A stretch of 64,000 nucleotides of DNA, from positions 62,001-126,000 of the forward strand of contig RBKR01000026.1 of NCBI GenBank assembly GCA_004835665.1, in the 5' to 3' direction. Position 1 is the first letter of the stretch. Every line of letters starts with the position of its first letter. This stretch comes from Phoma sp. XZ068. Taxonomy: Eukaryota > Ascomycota > Dothideomycetes > Pleosporales > Didymellaceae. Shown one piece after another: positions 11,508-23,234 of the stretch. The position numbers and the translations under genes were made by a program. The notes beneath the pieces are model-generated. The model saw nothing but the letters and a program-made list of their open reading frames with translations. It was not told the DNA's origin and did no database searches.

Positions 11508-13405
11508 TCAACGCAACTCCTCCACCCTACCCTCCCTCACCTCAGGCGGCACAACATAAGGCCCTGCCTGCTTGGGCAAATAACTTGGACAAATCCCATC
11601 CACATCTGGGCGCACCATCTTCAACCTCAGCGCCGCCGCCAGCACCTTCGCCTGCATGATGCCAAACTCTCTCTCGAACCTGCCCAAACACCTGATGATG
11701 AACTCCTGCGTCGGACGCTTGGCGGTGGGCATTGAGCCAGCTATGAACAGCGCCCAAAGCGTAGAGTGACCGCCAGAGATGCGAACGACGGGGAGCTGGT
11801 CGGTAATGCCGGAGGAGGAGACAAGCGATCTGTCGGGCGGCACGCTCTCGCTGCGGAAGTTCTCAAAAAAGAGTTTATGGGGCTTCGAGAAGGGGGCTGG
11901 CGAGCAGGAGGATGGGTCGGTGTCGAAGCATGGGCCGGCGATTGAGTCTGCTGAGGAGAACGACGGGCCGTGTGATAAACTAGGCGACGGTGATGGGATG
12001 GGTGTGGGGTAGACTTTTGAAGGCGGGGCAACTTTTGGTACGTCGTGGAGGAACTGCGGCGCGCTTGCTAATATATCAGACTGTGCTTTCTGAAGCTGTT
12101 CAATGCTCCTCGCAAGCTGCTGAAGGTGCTCAGTATCAGTGAAGACTGGAGGCGATGTGGCAAGCCCAGCAAGAACGGTGTTGCGGATGATATCGTGTAA
12201 GTATATTTTTGTGTAGCGGAGCCAATTCCAAGTCTGCGCTGTTGCATGGCTAGGGTAGATGTGATATATTGTGCCGAAGACGAAAGGACTGGGCTCCGTA
12301 AGTGAGACTTCTTCATAACTCCACTCTGGCCCTGCATCCTGGAAGACTCTTTCTGCTTGAGCATCAAGCTGAAGTGCGCGATCGAGTATGCTTTTGAGAC
12401 TCAAAGTTGAGTCCCCTATGATGTCCGCGCGGAGGTTGATGACATCTTGTTGGAGGAAAAAGAACCGCATTCTAGGGTCCGTATTATCGGAATATTGCAT
12501 GATTTGCTCGTTCATGTCTTGTACGTAAGATGGCAAGGCAGTACCCTCTCCCAAGCAGTTCATCGTGAGAAGTCCGATCGCGTGCAGATACATTCGACGG
12601 CCTGCTGGAGATGCAAATTGATTCATTCCACGCATTTTGACAAGAGAGGCGGCGCCTGCAACGTGCTCGGCCCAAGCGTGAAGGGTGTATTCGTTGGAGG
12701 TAGCCTCGAACATGCCCAACAGGCTGATAGCCAGCAGCGTAGTATCTGATGTTACTTCCTTGGGATGCATGATGGCGTTGTTCGTCATCTTAATGGCATC
12801 AAGATACCACCTAGTAGCTTTGCCTTTGAGTGCAGTGTCACGGTAGATGTTGGCCACGCCTGCAAGACCGAGCGCAGTCATCGATGTTGCAACGAGAGGA
12901 TGGAAGCCATTCGTTGCGAGGTACTTGTTATATGCCTCAGAATGGATTGAAGGCTGGTCCAGGCCAATAGCATAATGAGACATAAAGTAGGCAATGCCTT
13001 GATCGATCAGAGGAGCTATCAGTAAATTGCCCAGTAAATCTTTGCTGAAGGCCTTCCCATCGGGCGAATTTTGAGCTGCGAAATGTGATGGAATCAATTC
13101 ATCTGAAGCCACAGACGAGGCCCTGCTGTTTGGATTGCGCACATCGCGTAGCGCAATAGCCTTTGCTTTGGCTTTCTTTGCTTTGATTTCAGTCCGGGCC
13201 GTCTCATCATGAAAGAAGACGTCCACGTTGCGGTCATAGCCAGGGCAGAGGATTCTGGCTTTGGAGCATTTTAAGCACCCTCCAGGGGTTTCGTCGCACT
13301 TGATGCATGTCAGTTGCGTTGGTGGAAAATGTAGACCCTGCTGACCTTGATCTTACGCTCACGGCAGTTCTTGCAACCCGTTGAAGGCCTGCCGCGATAC
13401 ACCAT
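11508..13405 (-). CDS. Zn2Cys6 fungal transcription factor
   Basis: Exon 1 (13405-13346) encodes exactly 20 residues, then a 47-bp GT-AG intron (13299-13345) splits the zinc cluster in phase 0, and exon 2 (13298-11508) completes a 616-residue protein. The N-terminus MVYRGRPSTGCKNCRERKIK joined to CDETPGGCLKCSKARILC makes a canonical six-cysteine binuclear zinc cluster. It is followed by the conserved PGYDRNVDVFF segment, a lysine-rich basic stretch and a long helical fungal-specific regulator region. A Ser/Pro-rich insert lies in the C-terminal third. The protein should bind DNA in the nucleus. The subfamily with this exact N-terminus is widespread in Pezizomycotina, but its targets are generally unknown, and the neighbours give no pathway hint. 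Confidence 0.88.
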
Positions 13406-15535
13406 TTTTCAGATAGTCGGAACGTCGTTTGAATAAGGACGAAATGAGCATGACTGTGGCTGCGGCGCTGAGATAAGGCGTTGAGCGCGTGGAGACGACG
13501 AGTGGCTGAGGTTGACGACGCGGAACGCCTGAAAAGTCACTAGCGTGACCAATCGGGCTGTGCTTACTTTGAGTTCCTCGAACACAACCCGACGCACTAT
13601 AACTAGCTCGACGCGTTCTTGGGTAGAGATGTTTAACTCTCCAAGGTAATGGGTCAAGTTCGATACTCAGTATGTCTGGAAAAAGAGTGCGGCTCCCACA
13701 CTGCAGGCAGCGAGAAGCTCGCCGCCTTGAGCGACGGGCAATAGCGACGAGAATAAGTATGCTCACACTGATGACAATTACATGAAGATCAAAGAAATCT
13801 TGTGAGGTTGTAGATTGAACTAAGTCATTGTAGCTGACATCTATGTACCGATGATTAGCTCATATACTGGTGATGAGGTTTGCTGGTGAGCCTCACCGGC
13901 CTAGAACCACCACCGGAGCTTGCCTCAAACGCTTCCCTGTGCGTGTCTCGATTACCATTAAACATCTGCTGCTTGTTACAATTAACATTCTGGGGTAATC
14001 CAATTCGTTCCTGCATACACTGCTGATGAAGTTTTGTCAAATCCTGAGGCCTACTACTCCGTGATGAGGCTTGCTTTGAACAATTTACAGGCCCTCGCTA
14101 GCCATCACAATGTCCTTTGTAAAGCCTTTTAATGATGTTACTAATCACGATAGCTATGCACCTTCCAGAGGTAGGATACAGGCATGATCTCCGGGCCATG
14201 CACCTCAACGCTGACACAAACTATTCATGCTCAAGGGGTAAACGATCGGGTTTCTCAGCACCGCATTGGAGGAGATAAGCTAATATTAATAGTATTTACG
14301 AAGAAGCTCTTTCTTCTCCCCGATACACGTGCAAGACCATTATGTGTGCTTATTCTGCGCCTACTCTTCAGAGCGGAAGTCTTCTCTAATCTCTTACAAC
14401 AACCATTTATAAATTAAACTCAAAGCGCATCTTAAGCTCGAAAGTTACTTTGTACTTTCCTAATTTGCCTCGTGATATCGATATTCGGTTACCTGATACA
14501 AAGAAGCTTGCTCTTTTCGATTTCTTTCTCTTAGAAACACTAAGACAATACGCTTGAAAAACTCAACTACTACAATTCTTCTTGTGCTACTTCTTTTAAA
14601 CTTGAAAAATAAAATCATACACTTTGTAGCGCAATACTCTAATAAGGGCAAGTAATAGATTTGTGCTGTTCGGATTTCATGAATCTCAGGACACAACGTA
14701 CTAGTCCACATATCTCAATCGAATCGTTCTTTGAACGTTAACAAGAACTAAACCTACTAGCCCCTAGCCTGTCTTTTTAGATTGCTCCTAAACGTTTAAA
14801 GCTTATCTGGCAGGGCTCAAGCCATAGAGTAACCCGATAAAGCATTCTTTATAAATAAACAAAACATAGTATTCTTACTACGCTCTTGTTAACGAAATTT
14901 CATGCTACATTCTCGCTTTAATGTAATTTTGCACTACATCCCCCGCCCTCTTTAGGATGGTAGAAAAAGACCCTTCTACTACCTTGCCGCAATAACTATT
15001 CCTCTTGGAGTTAAACACACGGAATAGCTTCTACACCCCCTATTCGCGATTAGTTTCTTCCCTCATCTCCACTCAACATTCCCGTTCCATAAGGAAAGTA
15101 TACCGCACATTCAACTTACTTAATAAACACCTGGTCCATCACATATACAGAGTGTCTCAAGTCAATAGCTTGCGCGTTGAATATGTCATACTGCAATTAA
15201 TGTAAGACTAACCCCTCTACAATACCCCCTTCCCTTATCCCTCGCCTGCGATTGCAATCCCAATATTCAAGCTCAAGGTTACTAAGACGGAGTATAATGC
15301 ATATCCAGCTAATACACCAGGCTACTCGTGCGTCTCACATTATACATCAGAGCTTGTCTAGTCAACGAGGTGCGATGAATGTATCTTGTATTTAGCCCTT
15401 TCGGCTTCCAGAAAGACTCAGCTTGGCTCGACTTGGCTGTGTAGTCGTTATTAGTGAAAATAAGATATTTTGTACATGTCGACATGCCAGATGAATACAT
15501 GTGCGTTTATACACACCCACCTCTCAAAATCACCC
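13406..15535. other. AT-rich gene-free stretch, possible RIP-degraded repeat
   Basis: No supported gene over about 2.1 kb. Roughly 13.8-15.45 kb is visibly richer in A and T than either flank, with many TA and TAA runs, stops in all frames and only short random-looking open frames. This resembles transposon remnants degraded by repeat-induced point mutation (C-to-T changes, chiefly at CpA), but no transposase, reverse transcriptase or terminal repeat survives that I can recognise. Confidence 0.45.
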
Positions 15536-17029
15536 TCAAAACCATCCCCCAACCCCCCCAACACCAACATGCTCCGACGGATCAACATTAACCGTCACAC
15601 TCCCCGCCTCACTCCCCTCCTCCTCGCCAAAAACCCCACTCTGCAACCCATACCTCTCCAACTCCCTCCTCGCGCCCTCCCTCCCCCGCTTAAAATGCTT
15701 CAAACTGCACTTCCACAACACCCCCTCCCTCGCCGCCTCCTCCCCCTCATACAGCGCCAACTCCTCTTTCCACTCCTCAGGCCTCTCCCGCATCTTGAAA
15801 AGTGCAATGCCAGCCCTCACGTAAACAAGACCGACATCATCCCCCCCGACTAAATCCGCCAGAAAATCCTCAAACTCCGTATCCATAGCCTCACTCATAA
15901 TCCGCACACTCCGCATCCCCCAAAACGCCGCATCCCCCCACGCACCCAACGCAAGGTGCGCAGCCACCGTGCGCGAGACGAGACGTAACCGCAGAATAAC
16001 CCGGACTGTCATCCCGGTTTGCCCTGCGTACGGCCCGGTGGTGATCGGGGCGTGGAAAAACGTATCTGCGAGGACGCGACGCGTGCGGCCGGAGACAAGG
16101 ATGTGGATTGCGTGGAAGGCGGCGGTGTAACTTTGCAGTGCTGCGGGTGCGCCGGCGGATCCGCGGGAGAGGTGGGTGTCGCCTTCGCACTGTAGGCGGG
16201 TGGCGGAGTCGCAGGATTGGGCGAGGGTGGGGGGTGGGATTGCCATTTCTGTGCGGAGGGTGTGTTCGACGGTGGGGTGGAAGCCGTGGATTGAGAGGCT
16301 GTAGAGGCCTTTTACTTGGCTGAAGGGGAGGAGGAGGGCGCGTTGGAGGGGCAGCGGGATGAGGTTTTCGGTGGGGGTGTCGATGTCGTCCATGTCTGGG
16401 TCTCGGAGGGTGAAGGAGGTTGATAGCCGGTCGTTTAGCAGGGGGTAGCTGAGCGCCGAGTAGTACCATGTTTGCGTGAAGAGGTGGATGTCTTCGAGCA
16501 AGAGGACGACCGTGTATTCCGGCACCGTCTGGTGGAAGGGCGCGGTGATTTGGATCAGCGCGTGGTGGTCGGTGAAGCTGTCTGCGCGGCGGTCGGTGCA
16601 GACGATGGGGACCAGGCCTTCGGATGATATGTGGTTTACTGCGCTGGGCCAGGGCGTTCCTATTTTCACGGTTCGCACTTCCCGCCTCCATACTCGACGG
16701 GCTTCTTTTGCGAGCTGCCAGCATACCCCGAATATTTTCACCTCGAACTCATATACGCCCCCAAAGAACCCCTGGCTTTCTAGCGCGACTGACTTGTGCA
16801 GACGGTCTGCCGGCCGGAAGTACAGCGAGTAGACCTGCTCGCGCAGTTCGAGGGGGAGGTCGAGGAAGCGGAATGGCGCATCAGATAGATGTGGGGCGGG
16901 TGGAGGGGATGTTGGTGTGGCGGATGGAGGGGATGTTGGTGTGGCGGAGGATGTCGGCGCAGACGCCATGTCGCGGTACGGGGGCTGGCGGAGGCGGTCG
17001 AGGGCGGGGATGGAGTGGAATTGGAACAT
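15536..17029 (-). CDS. F-box-like hypothetical protein with repeated Pro/Thr/Ser N-terminus
   Basis: A single open frame of 497 residues (477 if the internal ATG at 16969 is used). After a low-complexity N-terminus with a duplicated TPTSPPSA block comes RFLDLPLELREQVYSLYF and GVCWQLAKEARRVWRREV, the same F-box-like module seen in many dothideomycete proteins. The remainder is a predicted alpha/beta region without a named domain, ending in a Gly/Val-rich tail. Codon use is strongly GC3-biased, matching the TIM50 and EDEM genes to the right, which supports a real, expressed gene. Function unknown; an SCF adaptor role would be inference only. Confidence 0.7.
   Translation of the reverse strand: MFQFHSIPALDRLRQPPYRDMASAPTSSATPTSPPSATPTSPPPAPHLSDAPFRFLDLPLELREQVYSLYFRPADRLHKSVALESQGFFGGVYEFEVKIFGVCWQLAKEARRVWRREVRTVKIGTPWPSAVNHISSEGLVPIVCTDRRADSFTDHHALIQITAPFHQTVPEYTVVLLLEDIHLFTQTWYYSALSYPLLNDRLSTSFTLRDPDMDDIDTPTENLIPLPLQRALLLPFSQVKGLYSLSIHGFHPTVEHTLRTEMAIPPPTLAQSCDSATRLQCEGDTHLSRGSAGAPAALQSYTAAFHAIHILVSGRTRRVLADTFFHAPITTGPYAGQTGMTVRVILRLRLVSRTVAAHLALGAWGDAAFWGMRSVRIMSEAMDTEFEDFLADLVGGDDVGLVYVRAGIALFKMRERPEEWKEELALYEGEEAAREGVLWKCSLKHFKRGREGARRELERYGLQSGVFGEEEGSEAGSVTVNVDPSEHVGVGGVGGWF
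16901..16948. repeat. Two tandem 24-bp units inside the F-box-like gene
   Basis: Two adjacent identical 24-base copies (16901-16924 and 16925-16948) encode the repeated TPTSPPSA block near the N-terminus of the minus-strand protein. The unit length is a multiple of three, so copy-number change would keep the frame. Confidence 0.85.
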
Positions 17030-17484
17030 GCGGGCGCGGTTGTCGCTGTGGTGGAGGTATCAGATCGTGTGACGGTAGCGATATGCGGGGCCGGGGATAG
17101 TGGGTATGTCCGAACCGAGGTGGTTGTAGATGTTTCAACGAGATGATGCGACGAAGACTTGAAACGCCTACAGCTTAGACAGTTCATTTAGTCGATGCTT
17201 TGGGCCTTTAGTTGAGTCTAGAATAATTGATGGCCTTAAGTACGAAGATGCTTGTTCTTTCATGTGGTGGCCTTTCAATCCACTATATCTCGACATACTG
17301 GACCGCTAATAGCATCTCTCAAAACACGGTATAGGCTCTGGTGTAGTAGGTGATTCAGTATTCAAATCCAAGACTACAGTTCTCATACAGCTGGTATCAA
17401 TGCTCATGCTATTTTGACATATAGTACAATTCTTTACACACGCCATCCAGCGTCCAACCATGCGCCAAAAAAACACATCCCACA
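17030..17484. other. Intergenic region upstream of the F-box-like gene
   Basis: About 455 bp between the start of the F-box-like gene and the stop codon of TIM50, both on the minus strand. It should hold the TIM50 3' UTR and the F-box-like promoter. Nothing distinctive was seen. Confidence 0.5.
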
Positions 17485-19204
17485 CTACTTTGTCTGCGAC
17501 GGCGGCACACCCGCATGCGCAGTCGCCGCCTCCGGTGCTGACGCCGCCGACGGCACCGCCGCACTCTGAGGGGCAGCGCCGAGCCAGCTGAACGCACCAG
17601 CCTTCATATCCTTCATGGCGGCCTCCTGCATCTTCTTCTCCTCATCCGCCATCTCCTTCAGCCATTGATCGCCGTTCTCGCGGATCTGCTTGTCGAGGTG
17701 CTGGTAGTTTTGGATGTTGAAGTCGCGGTACATGTCGATCATCATCTTGCCGTCGTTCATGCCCTGGGAGATGTTCTGGTCGCCGAGCTGCAGGCCGGGG
17801 GACTTGGCTGCGTCGAGGCCAAGGGACTTCATGAACATGCCGCCGGCGCTGGACTTTGTCTTCTTCTTCTGGTCGGCGAGGTCCTGCTGGAAGGCGTCGC
17901 GCAGCTTGGCTTCGCGGCGGGCGTACTCGGCGGGGATGTCCTTGCCCTTCATGGATTCGAGGACCTTGCGGACGTCGACGGGCTGGCCGGTCTGCGACAT
18001 CATGGCGAGGTACTCGAGGAAGGGGATCATGGCGACGAGGCCCTTGTCGCCGGTCTCGCCCTTCCACTTGGGCAGGATGATTGCGTTTTCGGGCTGCAGC
18101 TTGACGTGAGAGGGGTCGGTGTCGATGACGATGACCTTGGAGGGGTCGCGGTTGAGGTAGGAGAGGTCCTGTTTGGATTAGTAGGGGGTTTTGCATCTAG
18201 TCACTTCAACGTACCTTGATGTACTCGCCATTCTCAAAGCGAGTGGCTTCACGGAACAGCGGCCACATGACGAGGCGGAAGGGGTCGAGCTTGCGGATGA
18301 TGGGGTCGGCATCCATGCTCTTGACCGAGGTGAAGATGACAAGCTCGTACTGGGAGCTGAGGTAGCGCAGGAAGTAATCAAGCCCAGGACGCTTCGCCAG
18401 ACGGTATCCATGCTTGGTGCTCCACTCAGAATGCAGCAGCAAGTCCTCCAGCGACAGCACCAGCGTCAGCTCAGGCGCGCCGCCGGGAATCTTGTCCTTG
18501 TCTGGCAGCAGCTTCTGGAAGGTGGGCTCGGTGTAGTAGGCCTTTTGGCCGTTGATGCGGGCGGCGGCGCGGGCATACATTAGGCCGGGAGTCCAGCCGT
18601 TGGGGATGTCCGGGTGTGCCTTCTCCTCGTCGTCGCTCTCCCACGGGCGGCCCATGTAGGCGGCGCCCAGGGTGCCGAAGAGCAGGGTCGCGAGGTAGCC
18701 CCAGTTGGCGACGCGGTTTCGGCGGCGGTCGGTGCTCGTCTCGTAGGCCGACTTAGGCAGCTCGCGGCCGGCGCCGCCAAAGGAGGGATGCTCGGGGTGC
18801 TCAGGCTCGGAGGCATTGGGGTCGTGAGGGGCGTTGGGGTCGCGCTTCGCCCTCGCCTCTGCTTCCTGCTCGGCGGCAAAGGTCGAGGGGATGCCGAAGC
18901 GCAGGTCGGGCAGCGGCTTTTGGGTCTCTTGCGGCGCGGGCTCTGTGTCTGGCGATGCGGGCTCTGTGGATGTCGATGCGGGCTCTGTGCCTGGCGATGC
19001 TGTGTCTGTGTCTGCCGATGCTGTCTTCGCCTCGGGCCTGACAGGACTGGGGCGCGGCTTGGGCGTCTCCTCGGCCATCTGCGGGCTGCGCGGTTTCCCG
19101 ACCTTTGCGTACGCGCGCATCCATGGCTGGGTCGAGGTGATGGGAGCTATGCGCGGAGCTGCAGGGCGGGTGCGCAGCGCGCGGAACGCTGCTCGCGGGA
19201 GCAT
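17485..19204 (-). CDS. TIM50: Mitochondrial import inner membrane translocase subunit TIM50
   Basis: Two exons, 19204-18215 and 18168-17485, joined over a 46-bp phase-0 GT-AG intron, encode 557 residues. The start at MLPRAAFRALRTRPAAPRIAP gives an Arg-rich, acid-free mitochondrial presequence. A Glu/Pro/Thr-rich repeat linker follows, then a single membrane helix (NWGYLATLLFGTLGAAYMG), then the FCP1/NIF-like intermembrane-space domain. The first-aspartate motif of catalytic relatives is replaced by VLSLEDLL, as is usual for fungal Tim50, which acts as a receptor of the TIM23 complex and not as a phosphatase. The conserved DIDTDPSH-like segment and a charged coiled C-terminal region end the protein. 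Length fits fungal orthologues. It is transcribed away from the EDEM gene. Confidence 0.93.
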
Positions 19205-19479
19205 GGCAGCAATGTGTGTGTACAAGTAGGAGAGGAACTAGGGTATTACGAATAAATGCTCGTCCACAATACAGCGAAGAAAGAGACGATGCGCGGAGTC
19301 GCGAGCTCGGTGGTGACAGCTGCGGCGTCCCGAAAGTTTTGATGGACTGACATGCCGGCGCCAAGCACTCCGTCATCTGCGGTCGAGCATGCTAGTTGAT
19401 ACCAGGTGGCATCCCACGCAGGCTCCACCCGCCGCTGCATGCATGGCGTCCATGTCGCTGCACAGAGACTCTCTCGGGC
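19205..19479. promoter_or_regulatory. Shared divergent promoter of TIM50 and the EDEM-like gene
   Basis: Only about 275 bp separate the two start codons, so both promoters must lie here or overlap the neighbouring transcripts. The interval is GC-rich with no obvious TATA box. Co-regulation of a mitochondrial import receptor and an ER quality-control factor is possible but is inference. Confidence 0.45.
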
Positions 19480-22400
19480 ATGCGACTGACTGCGCGGCCA
19501 ATGCAACGCGCAGCCCTCGCGCCCCCATGGCTGCTGCTGTGCGTCGTGTGCTGGATAGCTTGCGCGCGTGGCATGACAGATGAGACCATTGCCGACCTGA
19601 GGTGATAGCATGCATACTACTTGTAGTCATAGTCTAACACGGCCAGGCAAGAGACGCGCGACATCTTCTACCACGGCTTCGACAGCTACATGACCCATGC
19701 CTTCCCCGAGGACGAGCTGCGCCCACTGACCTGCGGCCCCCTCACACGCGACCGCCAGAACCCGGCCCACATCGAGGTCAACGACGTGCTGGGCAACTAC
19801 TCGCTCACCCTCGTCGACAGCCTCTCCACCCTCGCCATCTTCGCCTCGACGCCCGCGCCCCGCCATGGCCGCAACAGGCACCGCAACAAGGCCCTCGCCG
19901 ACTTCCAGGACGGCATCCAGGCCCTGGTCGACCACTACGGCGACGGGACCGATGGGCCCGCCGGCGAGGGCAAGCGTGCGCGGGGATTCGACCTCGACAG
20001 CAAGGTGCAGGTCTTCGAGACGACCATCCGCGGCGTGGGCGGCCTGCTGAGCGCCCACCAGTTCGCCGTGGGCGACCTGCCCATCAGAGGCTACGATGCA
20101 ACAGAGGAGGTGCGCCGGGGGAGAAGGGGCATCTTCTGGCGCAATGGTCTGGTATACGACGGACAGCTGCTTCGACTAGCTACCGACCTCGCGAACCGCC
20201 TCCTGCCCGCCTTCCACACGCCCACCGGCCTGCCCTACCCGCGCGTCAACCTCCGCCACGGCGTGCCCTTCTACGCCAACTCCCCCCTCAACATGGACCC
20301 CGAGCACGGCCAGTGCAGCAGCGACCCCAACGACAAGGGCACCGAGGTCACCGAGACGTGCACGGCGGGCGCCGGCAGCCTCGTGCTCGAGTTCTCCACC
20401 CTCAGCCGGCTGACGGGTGACCCCAAGTACGAGAGGGTGGCCAAGAACGCCTTCTGGGCTGTCTGGCACCGCCGCAGCAGCATTGGCCTCCTCGGCGCAG
20501 GCATCGACGCGGAGACTGGCCAGTGGGTCTCGCCGTACACGGGCATTGGCGCAGGCATCGACAGCTTCTTCGAGTACGCCCTGAAGACGCACATTCTGCT
20601 CTCCGGCCTGCCTTACAACCCCGCCAATGCCAGCATCGACTCGCCTGATGCATTCCTGCTCGCCTGGGAAGAGGCCCACGACGGCATCAAGCGCCAGATC
20701 TATCGCGGCGCCCAGCACCAGCACCCCCACTACGCCCAGGTCGACTTGTACACCGGCGCCCTGCGCGCCTTCTGGATCGACAGCTTGAGCGCCTTCTACC
20801 AGGGCCTGCTCGCCATGGCTGGCTACATCAACGAGGCCGTCGAGACACATCTTTTGTATACCGCCCTATGGACCAGGTACTCCGCCATGCCTGAAAGATG
20901 GTCGACGGCGACCGGTAACATCGAGCACGGCCTGCGCTGGTGGGGTGGCCGGCCAGAGTTCATCGAGTCTACCTGGTATCTCTACCACACCACCAAAGAC
21001 CCCTGGTACCTCCACGTCGGCGAGATGACGCTTCGTGATATCAAGCGACGGTGCTGGACCAAGTGCGGCTGGGCCGGCCTGCAAGACATTCGCACGGGCG
21101 AGCTGACCGACCGCATGGAGAGCTTTTTTCTGGGAGAGACCGCAAAGTACCTCTTCCTTCTCTTCGACCCATCCCACCCACTAAACACGTGGGACGCCCC
21201 GTACGTCTTCACCACAGAAGGACATCCGCTCGTCGTTCCGAAACGCCTGCGCCCGGCGAAAGCCCAGCGACAAGCCCCCCTACCAGATTGGCAGCCAGCA
21301 CCTGGAACATGCCCTCTGCCGCCTGCTATTCTACCATTCAGCATCTCTGCCACGGCCGCACGGCCTGATGTCTTCCATGCGGCCAGCCTGGCCCGTCTGC
21401 ACCTCATGCCGACGATCGAGACGCTCGAGTCGCCACTGATTGAGTTCAACGCTGCACACCCCAGCATATCCATGGCGGACGTGCGATCACCCTCCAACTA
21501 CACGTACTACCCATGGACCCTGCCGCTGGAATACATACCGCGAAACGCGATGAGTTCGCCACTAGCCATGCGCACGACGTTTGACTTGTCATTCCCCAAC
21601 ATGCCCAACAGCCCACAGCTCGGGAACATGCAGCGCATATCTGAGGGCATTCTGGTCAACTCCATGAGCGGACTGCGTCTTGGCATGGTCCGCGAGCAGG
21701 ACCAGCTCATCCAGATGGACGAACACTTCCGCATCTACGCAATCTCCAACGTCGCCCTAGGCCGAGACGAAAAGGTCTTCCTCTCCCGCGCCACAATCGA
21801 GAGCTACAACCCGCTCGACCCCTACTTCACCCGCACCCGCGACGCCCACACCATCGACCTCGTCATCGACGTGCCCGCAGAACCACCATCCGACACGCTC
21901 TCCTCCCTCCTCGACATCTCACCCGACGAGTTTGGAAACCTCACGACCCTCGACATTGCCGACGCCCTCGACGATCTCGACGCCCACCCCGACGCCCTTG
22001 ATGATGAACCATCATACTTGTCAAACCTGCTCTCGTCGCTACAAAACCTCCTGACTCCCCCCTCCCCAACCAGCACACCCACCACCCGCAATCCCACCCG
22101 CCACGCCGTCCCCGGCACCCTCCCCACCGGCGCAGGCGCCGCCCCATTGCCAGACACCTCGGACCCAGACCTCACCTACAGCGCGACCGACCCACTAGCA
22201 TGGACCAAGATATACATCCACCCCACCGACCTATGCACCGACGTCCTCCCCCTCCAAACCGCAAAGGAGAACCAAATCATCGTCGTCCGCCGCGGAGGCT
22301 GCAGTTTCGACACCAAACTCCGCAACATCCCCGTCTACCCACCCTCACCCACATCCCTCCAACTCGTCGTCATCGTGAGTTTCGACGCACAACAGCGCTC

Positions 22401-22644
22401 TTCATCGTCGTCGAAACGAAGGGGGAGCGATGCAGATGAAGTGGGAAATCTGGTGCAGCCTCTTCTTGAGAGGGAGCAGTATACGGCGGCAGGTTTACTG
22501 CGGCCGCATCCCGTGGCGATGGTTATGGTTGGTGGGGGGGAAGAAACGCTGGGGTTGTTGGGGAGAGCGAAAGGGGTGGGGGTTAGACGGAGGTGGTTTG
22601 TTAGGAGTCAGGGGGTGAGGATTGAGAATTTGATTGTGTTGTAG
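19480..22644 (+). CDS. MNL1: EDEM-type GH47 alpha-mannosidase-like ERAD factor (Mnl1/Htm1 homologue)
   Basis: Exon 1 (19480-19601) carries a hydrophobic signal peptide (WLLLCVVCWIACARG); a 45-bp phase-2 intron (19602-19646, branch TCTAACAC) leads to exon 2 (19647-22644), giving 1039 residues. A second ATG at 19501 would give a 7-residue shorter protein. The GH47 domain opens with the family pattern FYHGFDSYMTHAFPEDELRP and NDVLGNYSLTLVDSLSTL and runs to about residue 550. A C-terminal protease-associated (PA) domain is visible around RRGGCSFDTKL. No HDEL-type retrieval signal is present. Mnl1/Htm1, with a disulfide isomerase partner, trims Man8 glycans on misfolded glycoproteins in the ER lumen and marks them for degradation. 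The size and the PA domain match fungal orthologues. Confidence 0.9.
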
Positions 22645-23216
22645 TGGAGCGGAGCGAAGCGAAGCGGAGTGTAGTGACGCGAAACAAAACGAAGCGCGTG
22701 GTAGGGGAGCGGGATAAAGCGAAAGTTGGAGGGGAGGGTAGACCAGCGAAATATAGATGCCATAGTGGGATATATACGTCTATATATATACATCTTTGCA
22801 CACGCTGATATCTATCTATTCTTCCCTCGGTCTGTGGGTGATGTGGACGTAGTGCAGTGCGTAAGATGGAGAAGTGTTCACGTTTGTTCAACTACGTGAT
22901 ACGGAGTCAGGGATAAGGAAATGGAATAAGCAAGGAAAAGGATCAGGCATAGGAAATAGAAAAGAAACGAACAACGAGTGAGGGAAAGGAGGGGGGTAAA
23001 ATACTTGATTCTTCTACTGCGTCCGTCTGCAGTGTACATGTAGTGTGTACGTATGGTGTGGTGTCTAGGTAGGATCACAATTGAGATAGCACTACAATCG
23101 GGATTATAATTGGGATTATTATCTATCTTAATAGATGTAGTAAGTGTAGAAGAGTGTAGTAAACTGTATATAGTCAAACACTCTTACATCCCCGCCTACC
23201 ATCTATCAATCCATCT

Positions 23217-23234
23217 ATCCATCCATCCATCCAT
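23217..23234. repeat. Short ATCC microsatellite
   Basis: About four to five uninterrupted ATCC units lie within a longer pyrimidine-rich patch (23190-23280). Confidence 0.8.

Noticed and set aside
15891..16724. A 277-codon antisense or overlapping frame rich in Pro, Arg and His
   Set aside because: It is another frame of the GC3-rich F-box-like gene; its composition is the usual artefact of high-GC coding DNA.
17642..18219. Long open frames on both strands overlapping TIM50
   Set aside because: They are shadow frames created by the codon bias of TIM50; no independent domain.
18614..19255. 213-codon plus-strand frame with Cys/Arg/Leu-rich product
   Set aside because: Antisense to the TIM50 N-terminal region; composition is a mirror of its Glu/Pro/Thr repeat linker.
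20176..20850. 224-codon minus-strand frame inside the EDEM gene
   Set aside because: Shadow of the GH47 coding strand; no start context or conserved motif.
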